8,469 bases of DNA from Elusimicrobiales bacterium. Its GTDB lineage: Bacteria > Elusimicrobiota > Elusimicrobia > Elusimicrobiales > Elusimicrobiaceae. The DNA lies in assembly GCA_030540535.1 (NCBI GenBank), contig JAUNWB010000046.1:1-8469 (forward strand), given 5' to 3'. Below are positions 1-5,283 of this stretch, in pieces; the first letter of the stretch is position 1; each line of letters starts with the position of its first letter. The notes beneath the pieces are model-generated. The model had not been told where the DNA came from. It saw nothing but the letters and a program-made list of their open reading frames with translations, and did not search any database. Made by a program: the position numbers and the translations under genes.

Positions 1-218
1 GCTGTTTTTGTAAGCATGACTAGAACACCATAATCTAGAGTGCCTTTTTCAAGTACAAGCTTGTAAGTGAAGGCATCTGTAGTGTCTGTAGGTAAATCTT
101 CAAGACTGAACGGTTCTTCGTCTTCATTTAGAAATTTCTCCTTGACTTCTTCTTTATCTCGTTCCATAGCAACAAAAAGATGTCTGGGGTAGATAACCAT
201 ATCATATTTTTCAATCAT
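1..218 (-). CDS. Unrecognised phage protein, N-terminal part (cut by window edge)
   Basis: An open frame runs from an ATG at 218-216 to the window edge without a stop, giving 72 full codons. The visible protein begins MIEKYDMVIYPRHLFVAMER, then has an acidic/basic stretch rich in E and K, and a later hydrophobic segment around YGVLVML that looks like a beta strand rather than a membrane helix. An in-frame TAA lies a few codons upstream and no other start intervenes, so this start is well fixed; AGGAAG sits directly before it. The gap from the preceding gene's stop is only 4 bases, so it is very likely co-transcribed with the left block. I do not recognise a family. Its place at the end of a run of small genes behind the replication initiator suggests an accessory early phage protein, which is inference only. 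Confidence 0.7.
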   Translation of the reverse strand, partial: MIEKYDMVIYPRHLFVAMERDKEEVKEKFLNEDEEPFSLEDLPTDTTDAFTYKLVLEKGTLDYGVLVMLTKT

Positions 219-222
219 CTTC

Positions 223-507
223 CTATTCTGTTAAATCGTTGTATTCATCATCTACACTACCAAATTTGATTCTGGCTTCTTGCAGAGTTAGCTTATATCT
301 TTCATTGAGAAGATAACATACATTTTCAGCACGTTCTTTATCTGAGAAGAAGTTGCTCTTCGTTAAGCGCATACAATCTACAGGACACCCAGTCCAAGGT
401 GCAGACATTACAGTGAACACTGTATTTCTGAAAGTGGACTGAACATAATAGTACGTCTGACCTATTTTTAGATTGACATACCTTATATCGCTTTCAAATT
501 CATACAT
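223..507 (-). CDS. Small hypothetical phage protein (94 aa)
   Basis: A short frame of 94 residues starting at the ATG at 507-505 and ending in TAG. A GTG two codons further upstream (513-511) is in frame and would give 96 residues; I prefer the ATG because it is the stronger start. The N-terminal half alternates polar and aromatic residues (YYYVQSTFRNTVFTV), suggesting a small beta sheet. The C-terminal half (around NFFSDKERAENVCYLLNERY) looks like an amphipathic helix of a type common in small phage proteins that take a residue from a field such as FxxKEEAE. Three cysteines are present but not spaced as a clear zinc site. No family is recognised. It sits 22 bases after the preceding gene and 4 bases before the next, consistent with one operon. 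Confidence 0.7.
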   Translation of the reverse strand: MYEFESDIRYVNLKIGQTYYYVQSTFRNTVFTVMSAPWTGCPVDCMRLTKSNFFSDKERAENVCYLLNERYKLTLQEARIKFGSVDDEYNDLTE

Positions 508-529
508 AAACACTACGTTTTAGGGGTAA

Positions 530-910
530 TTATGCTTCTTCGACAATAAGCTCTTCCTGCTTCCAGCCTGTGCAAGCTTTAAGCAAACGTTCTAGCTTTC
601 GTTTCTCATGTAGAGTCTTAACTGTTTTCAGCTCTTTCTCGACTCTTGTCTTCAATTCACCAATGAGGGTAATAGCATCATAGCTGCTACCTTTGAAATC
701 CTCTGTGTAGTCTCCTTGGAACACATGGTTACCTGTATCGTTATTGTAGTAATAATCTGTAGATATTACTGACGTTTCTTTCACAAGCGTTTCTGTTACT
801 TCGCAGTCAAATTTTTCTTCTTCTGGCTCCACCTGATTAAATGGAGCGTCTTCCCACTGTTGCTGCGTCATACATGGGTAATTTCCAGAATGTGATAAAT
901 TGTAATTCAT
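530..910 (-). CDS. Small acidic hypothetical protein (126 aa)
   Basis: A 126-residue frame ending in TAA. The N-terminal part is acidic and rich in Q and E (QVEPEEEKFDCEV), followed by a threonine/valine-rich stretch (TETLVKETSVISTDYYY) that looks like two beta strands. The last third (residues about 80-113) is a predicted amphipathic, possibly coiled-coil helix rich in E, K and L, ending with a tryptophan (W116) and an acidic tip. The layout resembles, from memory, small proteins often found beside replication genes in gut Bacteroidota phages whose function is not known; I cannot name a Pfam family. Start choice: ATG at 910 lies 12 bases after the preceding stop; an in-frame ATG at 871-869 (Met14) is an equally possible start, and the first 13 residues look unstructured. 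Confidence 0.72.
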   Translation of the reverse strand: MNYNLSHSGNYPCMTQQQWEDAPFNQVEPEEEKFDCEVTETLVKETSVISTDYYYNNDTGNHVFQGDYTEDFKGSSYDAITLIGELKTRVEKELKTVKTLHEKRKLERLLKACTGWKQEELIVEEA

Positions 911-922
911 TGCTCTTGTTCT

Positions 923-1627
923 TTATGTTAAATTTCGTTTTACTTCGTTCTTTTGCTCTGTGTTGCGTTTTCTTTCGTCTTCCTTGTTCTTGTCTGTCTT
1001 AGGGTGTAAAAGTCGGTATAATACGCTGTCTTCCGCTCTTTCCCCTTTGCTCCTACAGTATTCCTCAAATGTTATTGCTCCAGCAACTTCTCCTGAATTG
1101 TTATAAAGCCTTCTCCTTTCGTCAAGTTTCGTTGCCCTCTCTTGAAGGAACTTTGGTATGGAAGACATTATAACAAGTGGGTCAACTGAGCCATAAAAGA
1201 TGCCGTATCTGCCTTCTTTGAATCTCTTGAAGAATAGCAATATCTCTGACACTTTAAGATAGTAGTATTTATTTGCGATGGCACAGGCGCACTGCTCTAA
1301 TGCCTTATCAACAAGCTTGTTCTTAACTCCTGCATATTCGGATAAGTCATTTAGCTGCACAACCAAGAACATTGCTGCTGTGTTGGGTCCATATACTGTG
1401 TTGCATAGTGCCAAGGAGGGTACATCTGCAAAAAAACACAAATCTTCGTGCTTGCAGTACAGCTGCTGGGTGTCTGGGTTAAAAGCTGTGAGGAAATCTT
1501 TACGCTCACCGTAGGCTGCTATAACCTCATTTCTCTTCTTCTTCAAGTCGTTTGATAATTGAGGCAGCGCCTTCGAGCCTGCTACGCTTTGAATCTTCTT
1601 GGTTACTAGCTGTTTTAACGTTTCCAT
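923..1627 (-). CDS. DUF6633-like replication-associated phage protein
   Basis: A 234-residue protein. Residues about 83-172 form the recognisable core: a hydrophobic helix (MFLVVQLNDLSEYAG), a helix ending in a YYYLKVSEI segment, then LLFFKRFKEGRYGIFYGSVD and a basic helix ending QERATKLDERRR. This pattern (helix, tyrosine-rich turn, F-x-x-K-x-G-x-Y-G-x-F/Y) matches my memory of DUF6633, found next to replication initiators in Bacteroidota phages and elements; its molecular role is not established. The C-terminal 30 residues are highly charged and probably disordered. Its first 34 codons or so lie inside the 3' end of the winged-helix gene (1527-1627, a different frame), an unusually long overlap; the next in-frame Met is near residue 86, so a shorter ATG start would destroy the fold, although a TTG at about codon 28 cannot be excluded. 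A helicase-loader-like role is a guess from position alone. Confidence 0.75.
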   Translation of the reverse strand: METLKQLVTKKIQSVAGSKALPQLSNDLKKKRNEVIAAYGERKDFLTAFNPDTQQLYCKHEDLCFFADVPSLALCNTVYGPNTAAMFLVVQLNDLSEYAGVKNKLVDKALEQCACAIANKYYYLKVSEILLFFKRFKEGRYGIFYGSVDPLVIMSSIPKFLQERATKLDERRRLYNNSGEVAGAITFEEYCRSKGERAEDSVLYRLLHPKTDKNKEDERKRNTEQKNEVKRNLT

Positions 1628-2327
1628 TTTCTTGGTTTATTTTGGCTTGCGCCACTATTTCATTATATTTTGATGCTATATTAGTTACAGAGAAATTCTG
1701 ACATATCCATTTGTCTGTTATCGAATTTAGGAACATACGCAGAGCATCTATGATGTCATTTTCTTCAACAGGCAACTTCTTGCTTTCTCGCCTGAATCTG
1801 ATTTTATTGAGAAGAGCTTTCATCTGTCCTGCATCTTTAGCAGTCCAGTAATAGACATCTTGATAGGTGTCTAAGAAATATTTTTCAAACACTTCTCTAG
1901 CTTTAGAGACTATCGTTTTAGGCTCACTCTTTTTCCTAGGCTTCTTTACACTGGGAGAAACAACTGGAGTAAGCAGTGTTTGTTCCTGTTGCTCCTTGAT
2001 GTCTGAGCAGTTATCGTCAATCTGATAGGCATTATAATTATTGACAGTAATGACACTGTATAATTTCGTAGGCTCTATGCTTATCTCTCCAGTATTCCTA
2101 AGCCTTTCAAGACAAGTCCTGATGCTACGTTTACTAATACCAGTCTCTTCAACAAGTTTGTTTAACGTGGTAAGGAGTTGCCCTCTAGACACTACACGTC
2201 TGCCCCTGTTCCTGTTCTCTGTGTTTGCACTCATAACTATGTGCATGAACAGGTGGAACATATATGGAGTGGAGTACCACTCCCATTCCTGTATTTTGCA
2301 GTGAAGTTTGACGTGTCCTTGATTCAT
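1527..2327 (-). CDS. Winged-helix replication initiator (DnaD/O-like)
   Basis: A 266-residue phage replication protein. Residues 1-105 fit the N-terminal winged-helix domain of phage initiators: a short opening with paired tryptophan/glutamate (QEWEWY), a helix reading FHLFMHIVMSAN, then an RG turn and SRGQLLTTLNKL, the helix-turn-helix with recognition helix about SKRSIRTCLERLRNTG (residues 65-80), and a wing plus SVITVNNYNAYQ. A linker (about 104-140) carries a basic patch (KKPRKK, 128-133). Residues 142-226 form a helical C-terminal domain ending in WICQNFSVTNIASKYNEI, typical of DnaD-like and similar phage replication proteins where it contacts DNA or helicase partners. Residues 227-266 look disordered. 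It is the first gene behind the promoter at 2434-2465, with a leader of about 100 bases. Inferred role: origin binding and recruitment of the replicative helicase, which is not in this window. Confidence 0.85.
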   Translation of the reverse strand: MNQGHVKLHCKIQEWEWYSTPYMFHLFMHIVMSANTENRNRGRRVVSRGQLLTTLNKLVEETGISKRSIRTCLERLRNTGEISIEPTKLYSVITVNNYNAYQIDDNCSDIKEQQEQTLLTPVVSPSVKKPRKKSEPKTIVSKAREVFEKYFLDTYQDVYYWTAKDAGQMKALLNKIRFRRESKKLPVEENDIIDALRMFLNSITDKWICQNFSVTNIASKYNEIVAQAKINQENGNVKTASNQEDSKRSRLEGAASIIKRLEEEEK

Positions 2328-2328
2328 A

Positions 2329-2358
2329 TTACCAATTCTTTATTTTTTACTTACCAAT
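2329..2358. repeat. Two direct repeats of ATTGGTAA in the leader
   Basis: The 8-base word TTACCAAT on the plus strand occurs at 2329-2336 and 2351-2358, exactly 22 bases apart, about two turns of the helix. The inner copy sits one base before the start codon of the winged-helix gene. The second copy, with an added C, can also pair with GATTGG at 2378-2383 as a 6-bp stem with an 18-base loop. This may be a protein-binding or translation-control site, or chance. Confidence 0.35.
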
Positions 2359-2433
2359 CATTTGAAAAGGGAAGGGCGATTGGCATACCCTTGTCAGTGG
2401 CTCATGACTTCCACCTATCCCTGATGATATGAT

Positions 2434-2465
2434 GCAAAGGTAGTCAAATATATTTGAATACCAAA
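2434..2465 (-). promoter_or_regulatory. Bacteroidota-type promoter for the replication block
   Basis: On the minus strand, TTTG (2465-2462) is followed after exactly 19 bases by TACCTTTGC (2442-2434). This matches the established Bacteroidota housekeeping promoter (TTTG at about -33, 19-21 base spacer, TAnnTTTGY at -7) with no mismatch. Transcription would begin near 2427 and give a leader of about 100 bases before the ATG at 2327. It lies in the longest non-coding gap of the window, so the left block has its own start. The spacer is almost entirely occupied by a palindrome, suggesting control by a repressor. Confidence 0.8.
2439..2462. promoter_or_regulatory. 24-base operator-like palindrome inside the promoter
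   Basis: Half-sites GGTATTCAAATA and TATTTGACTACC (minus strand) are inverted copies with 11 of 12 positions matching; the inner 12 bases (CAAATATATTTG) are a perfect palindrome. The element fills the 19-base promoter spacer and touches both the TTTG box and the TACC of the -7 box, so a dimeric protein bound here would exclude RNA polymerase. Part of the symmetry could stem from A/T content, but the matching outer GGTA/TACC ends argue against this. Confidence 0.6.
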
Positions 2466-2489
2466 TATTATTAACAATCTTTACTTTTG

Positions 2490-2501
2490 TCATAGCTATG
2501 A
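2490..2501. repeat. 12-base palindrome over the NinG-like stop codon
   Basis: TCATAGCTATGA is a perfect palindrome that contains the TAG stop of the NinG-like gene. Its centre is 45 bases from the centre of the operator-like palindrome but the sequence differs, so they are not copies of one site. It is too short and without loop to be a terminator. Confidence 0.25.
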
Positions 2502-2993
2502 ACGTACCTTGATTCCTTTTAACGAACTCAGTTTTTTCACTTCCTGTTTGTAGTGCTCAATCATTTGCTCTAGCTCGCTATCCATATAGTGTTTGGTAGA
2601 ATGAGCCTTTACATTGAGGTAGTCGAATCTGGTCTGTCCGATTTTCTTAACAAGGTTCTGGCTGTAGCCTATGATGTGGTCTGCTGACATTCTGTTACAG
2701 AATCTACACTCTGCATTACAGTTGTCTTCGTCATACCTTGTAGCCATGTGTATGCGTGAATGGAAATGACCGCAATCAACTTCCTCAAACTTCTTGATAC
2801 GTCCACAAGCTATACACCTGACATATCCGTTTGGCATAACGTCCCTGAGTCTGATATATAGAGAAAAAACAGTGTCGAGCTTATGGACTAGGTTTGGCTT
2901 ACCTTTGGCTCTGGGCTTCTTTTCGTTCTGAGGCTCATTGCTTTCGTTCTGAGACGTTTTCTTTTTCTTATTGATATAGTATGGGAAGCTCAT
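2496..2993 (-). CDS. ninG: NinG-like recombination protein (zinc-binding)
   Basis: A 165-residue protein matching phage lambda NinG (Rap), which acts on branched recombination intermediates and promotes RecBCD-independent phage recombination. Diagnostic features: KLDTVFSLYIRLRD (38-51), a zinc pair C60-x-x-C63 followed by CGHFHSR (74-80), RYDEDNCNAEC (86-96) and a second pair C96-x-x-C99 with N100. This is an HNH/treble-clef-like layout as in the NinG family. The first 34 residues are lysine-rich and probably disordered, then the conserved domain begins. Length is a little shorter than lambda NinG. Its ATG overlaps the stop of the DUF4406 gene (ATGA, 2993-2990), so the two are translationally coupled. 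It is the last gene before the non-coding stretch 2328-2495, and its TAG lies within a 12-base palindrome. Family assignment is confident; the catalytic role in this phage is inferred. Confidence 0.88.
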   Translation of the reverse strand: MSFPYYINKKKKTSQNESNEPQNEKKPRAKGKPNLVHKLDTVFSLYIRLRDVMPNGYVRCIACGRIKKFEEVDCGHFHSRIHMATRYDEDNCNAECRFCNRMSADHIIGYSQNLVKKIGQTRFDYLNVKAHSTKHYMDSELEQMIEHYKQEVKKLSSLKGIKVRS

Positions 2994-3361
2994 CTGAAAA
3001 TCGCTTTTATGACGTTAATAAATCCACCTTTCGGAATAGACATTCTAGAAGGTGTCTGGTCTTTGGTCTCTGAAAATATAACGCTGCACCCAATAGACAC
3101 AGCTACTGCAAACTCTACGAAACAACCTGCACTGTGATTCCACTTGTCTAGAAGAAATATCTCATCACACTCTAAAAGCATTTTCATATCTGCTCTCATG
3201 TGTTCGTGTGTTGATACTGTCTGAGGCAGTCCGTTTTCAAACGGATTGAAAACCTCATATCCTGCTGTCTCTAGCATTTCCTTTGCCTGCGAGAAGGTCT
3301 TGACTCTCTCTTCAACTTTATATCCGCTAATGGGACCGCTGATGTATATTTTTCTTTTCAT
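2990..3361 (-). CDS. DUF4406 nucleoside deoxyribosyltransferase-like protein
   Basis: A 123-residue protein with the full signature of DUF4406, a small relative of nucleoside 2-deoxyribosyltransferases: YISGPISG at residues 6-13 (nucleotide-binding loop after the first strand), NPF at 39-41, the helix HMRADMKMLLECDEIFLLDKW (54-74), and W74-x-x-S77-x-G79-x-x-x-E83, where E83 sits where the catalytic or sugar-contacting glutamate of the family lies. Length is typical of the family. Enzymes of the parent superfamily move or hydrolyse the glycosidic bond of deoxynucleosides or nucleotides in the cytoplasm. The reaction of phage DUF4406 proteins is not established; nucleotide salvage, base-modification metabolism, or nucleotide-signal cleavage are all open. 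It lies 7 bases after the helicase stop and overlaps NinG by 4 bases (ATGA). Confidence 0.85.
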   Translation of the reverse strand: MKRKIYISGPISGYKVEERVKTFSQAKEMLETAGYEVFNPFENGLPQTVSTHEHMRADMKMLLECDEIFLLDKWNHSAGCFVEFAVAVSIGCSVIFSETKDQTPSRMSIPKGGFINVIKAIFR

Positions 3362-3368
3362 TGATTAT

Positions 3369-4544
3369 TTAGTATATTACGTTTGTCAACTGTCTGCCTT
3401 GACTGGTAACACAGTACCTGCTAGTGTTTGGTGCTTCAAGTCCTATTTTGAGATTAGCAACGTCTCCAAATACTCTGTATGTTCCGCACAAATCTACTAT
3501 CCAACCGTCCTTATCCTTAAATGGTCTGATAGCTCTGCCAACCATCTGGTAGTACAAGGACAATGATTTCGTAGGTCTTCCAAGAACTATTGTGTCTAGC
3601 TCTGGATAATCGAAGCCTGTTGTAAGCGTTCCTACATTGGCTACAACCTTAATTTCTCCAGCCTTAAACAGTTCTAGTATGCGTTCACGCTCACGCTTAG
3701 GTGTCTCACCTGTAACTATGTAAGCCTTCTTGCCAAGGCTATTCAGCTTGTTCACAAGTTCCTCTGCCTCCTCGATGAACCTAGTGAACACCAAAACACC
3801 CTTTCGTGGTATCTTGTTCTTAGGCTTCATAACACGAAGTACAGTACTAGTTAGCTTATCGTAAAAGCCACTCCTTATGTATTCCTCTTTAAGGCTCTTC
3901 TCGTCAAAATCATTACCGGTTGTGTTGGACTTGACTTTCGACATATCTATTGACGTACAGTCGAAATACCTGAGCTTTGCTAGATAACCTTTTGCAAGAA
4001 GGTCTGAAATCTGACAGTAATACAAAACATCTGAAAAAATACGTGGTCTTGTACGAGTGATGAACTTAAGCATGGAGCCGTTCATATATGTGGTAAGCCT
4101 ATATGGTGTTGCTGTGAGTCCAATAACCTTACGTGATTCTGCTTCCAAGAAAGTCTTATACATACCTGCCTTGGAGTTGACAAGGTGGCACTCATCTATG
4201 ATTACGTTCTTGAAGTGTGCAAAGTCCTCTTTATGATTGATAACACTGCCTATGGTGGCAAACGTTATTCTGCTGATGTTCTTACTGTTTACGCTTGCTG
4301 AATATACGCTGCAATCTAGGACTAAATAACTGCACAGCTTTGCAAAGTTCTGCTCTAGTATCTCCTTGCTAGGACAGAAGATGAGAAGGTGCTCACTTAT
4401 CTTTGAGGCAATGTCAGCAATAATAAGGCTTTTCCCTGCTCCAGTGGGTAATATCAATAGTCCGTTGTGTCCACTGGGAGAAGTGAAAGCTCTGACAGCT
4501 GCATTGCTGGCATCTCTCTGATAGTCTCTTAATATGTATTTCAT
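3369..4544 (-). CDS. SF2 DEAD/DEAH-box helicase (DECH type)
   Basis: A 391-residue superfamily 2 helicase with a complete motor. Motifs in order: RDYQRDA (6-12, Q-like region), Walker A PTGAGKS (33-39), TFATIGS (94-100), Walker B as DECH (117-120), TATP (144-147, motif III), FTRF in the second domain (motif IV region), GTLTTGFDYPELDTIV (motif V region) and QMVGRAIRP (333-341, motif VI with both arginines). The layout resembles phage T4 UvsW/RadD-like and type III restriction-type helicases, without a nuclease or extra domain, and is the usual compact phage size. Such enzymes unwind or remodel branched DNA or R-loops; a role in recombination-dependent replication is inferred from its neighbours. 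The start at 4544 is 13 bases downstream of the hairpin at 4558-4583. All key motor residues are intact, so activity is expected. Confidence 0.9.
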   Translation of the reverse strand: MKYILRDYQRDASNAAVRAFTSPSGHNGLLILPTGAGKSLIIADIASKISEHLLIFCPSKEILEQNFAKLCSYLVLDCSVYSASVNSKNISRITFATIGSVINHKEDFAHFKNVIIDECHLVNSKAGMYKTFLEAESRKVIGLTATPYRLTTYMNGSMLKFITRTRPRIFSDVLYYCQISDLLAKGYLAKLRYFDCTSIDMSKVKSNTTGNDFDEKSLKEEYIRSGFYDKLTSTVLRVMKPKNKIPRKGVLVFTRFIEEAEELVNKLNSLGKKAYIVTGETPKRERERILELFKAGEIKVVANVGTLTTGFDYPELDTIVLGRPTKSLSLYYQMVGRAIRPFKDKDGWIVDLCGTYRVFGDVANLKIGLEAPNTSRYCVTSQGRQLTNVIY

Positions 4545-4557
4545 TCTTCTAAATTAA

Positions 4558-4583
4558 AGTGAGTGGAACCATCTCCACTCACT
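4558..4583 (-). terminator. 10-bp perfect hairpin between the 223-aa gene and the helicase
   Basis: AGTGAGTGGA and TCCACTCACT are exact inverted copies around a 6-base loop. On the minus strand the stem is followed directly by TTAATTT, a weak U-run, which fits an intrinsic terminator or attenuator. It begins 12 bases past the stop of the 223-residue gene and ends 13 bases before the helicase ATG. No Bacteroidota promoter is visible between it and the helicase, so complete termination would silence the helicase; partial termination or an mRNA end-protecting stem is more likely. Confidence 0.55.
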
Positions 4584-4595
4584 AGTTATACACTG

Positions 4596-5267
4596 TTATT
4601 CTTCCTCTGCAGAGCCTTCTTCTGCAAATGGCATATCATCGTCTGGCTGTTCCTCAGGCTCTGGGTCTTGTTCCTGTTCTGGCTTAACAACCTCTGGGAA
4701 CTCTATGCCGAATATTTCCTTGAAAGCATTTCTGTTCCAGTCTTCCTGCGACCACAGACCGTTTCTGTCCCAAGCTGGAATCTTTTGAGCCTTCACAAGT
4801 TTCAGCTTTCCGTCTATCCAGCTGTAGAAAAGGTAATGACCATTGACAGCCATTCTGACTGTCTCTGTAGATGGGAGCTTGAAATCAGTTGTGCCGTCTT
4901 TGACTCTGGCTGCTAGGTCTGCAATCTCCAACAAAACTGAGTTGTATGCTTCCTCTGCGTCCTTCTTCATCTGCTTGATTCTTTCAAGCGTTTCCTGTAG
5001 GTTCTTCTTTCTTTCAGGAACATCGTTCTCCTGACGGACACAATACTCCTCACGTATCATGTCTATCTCGTGCTTGTCGTAGAGACGTGTTGCAATCTCA
5101 CCCTCCGGGAACAAGCAGTTAAACTTCTTGTCCAGAACTTTTGAACACTCCTTGAAGGACTTGGCACCCTCAAATATAACCATCACGTCCTTAAACTCTT
5201 CCTTCTGTGAATCTGTAAGGACAAACTCGACCTCTTGCGGTCTGTAATCAATTAAATCTGCTAACAT
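4596..5267 (-). CDS. Unrecognised 223-aa protein with acidic SSB-like tail motif
   Basis: A 223-residue protein I cannot place in a named family. Residues 1-75 appear mostly helical; residues about 82-122 are a strong coiled-coil or long helix (ERKKNLQETLERIKQMKKDA). Residues 127-192 form a compact beta-rich part with several tryptophans (SWIDGKLKLVKAQKIPAWD, then LWSQEDWNRNAFKEIFGIEF). Residues 195-223 are almost entirely acidic and contain DDDMPF at 209-214, very like the conserved DDDIPF tip that bacterial SSB uses to dock partners, but followed by nine further acidic residues instead of ending the chain. The same type of tip (DDLPF) closes the SSB-like protein two genes upstream. It begins 16 bases after the NinB-like stop, across an A/T-rich palindrome. 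Position argues for a role in recombination or replication; function unknown. Confidence 0.72.
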   Translation of the reverse strand: MLADLIDYRPQEVEFVLTDSQKEEFKDVMVIFEGAKSFKECSKVLDKKFNCLFPEGEIATRLYDKHEIDMIREEYCVRQENDVPERKKNLQETLERIKQMKKDAEEAYNSVLLEIADLAARVKDGTTDFKLPSTETVRMAVNGHYLFYSWIDGKLKLVKAQKIPAWDRNGLWSQEDWNRNAFKEIFGIEFPEVVKPEQEQDPEPEEQPDDDMPFAEEGSAEEE

Positions 5268-5280
5268 AATTTATAAATTA
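5267..5280. repeat. 14-base A/T palindrome before the 223-aa gene
   Basis: TAATTTATAAATTA is a perfect palindrome covering the gap between the NinB-like and 223-residue genes, ending on the first base of the start codon. It contains only A and T, so chance is a real explanation; an unstructured, A/T-rich translation start is the usual Bacteroidota pattern. Confidence 0.25.
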
Positions 5281-5283
5281 GAA

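Larger units (their letters stand above)
2328..2495. other. Intergenic region between the NinG-like and initiator genes
   Basis: These 168 bases are the only long non-coding stretch of the window. They hold the promoter, the 24-base palindrome, the leader with direct repeats and a possible four-codon mini-frame (ATG AGC CAC TGA, minus strand, 2406-2395). No strong terminator for the NinG-like gene is visible, so readthrough from the right block into the left block is likely. No tRNA-like or attachment-site structure was seen. Confidence 0.7.

Noticed and set aside
2041..2432. Two overlapping plus-strand frames of 84-87 codons opposite the winged-helix gene and its promoter
   Set aside because: They run antisense to a confident gene and through its leader; no domain pattern was seen.
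3246..3566. A 106-codon plus-strand frame across the helicase/DUF4406 junction
   Set aside because: Both opposite-strand genes are strongly supported by motifs, and the plus-strand frame has no recognisable features.
4563..4916. A 117-codon plus-strand frame that looks like a membrane protein
   Set aside because: Antisense to the acidic tail of the 223-residue gene; GAA/GAG codons read in reverse give phenylalanine, leucine and serine, so the hydrophobic look is an artefact.
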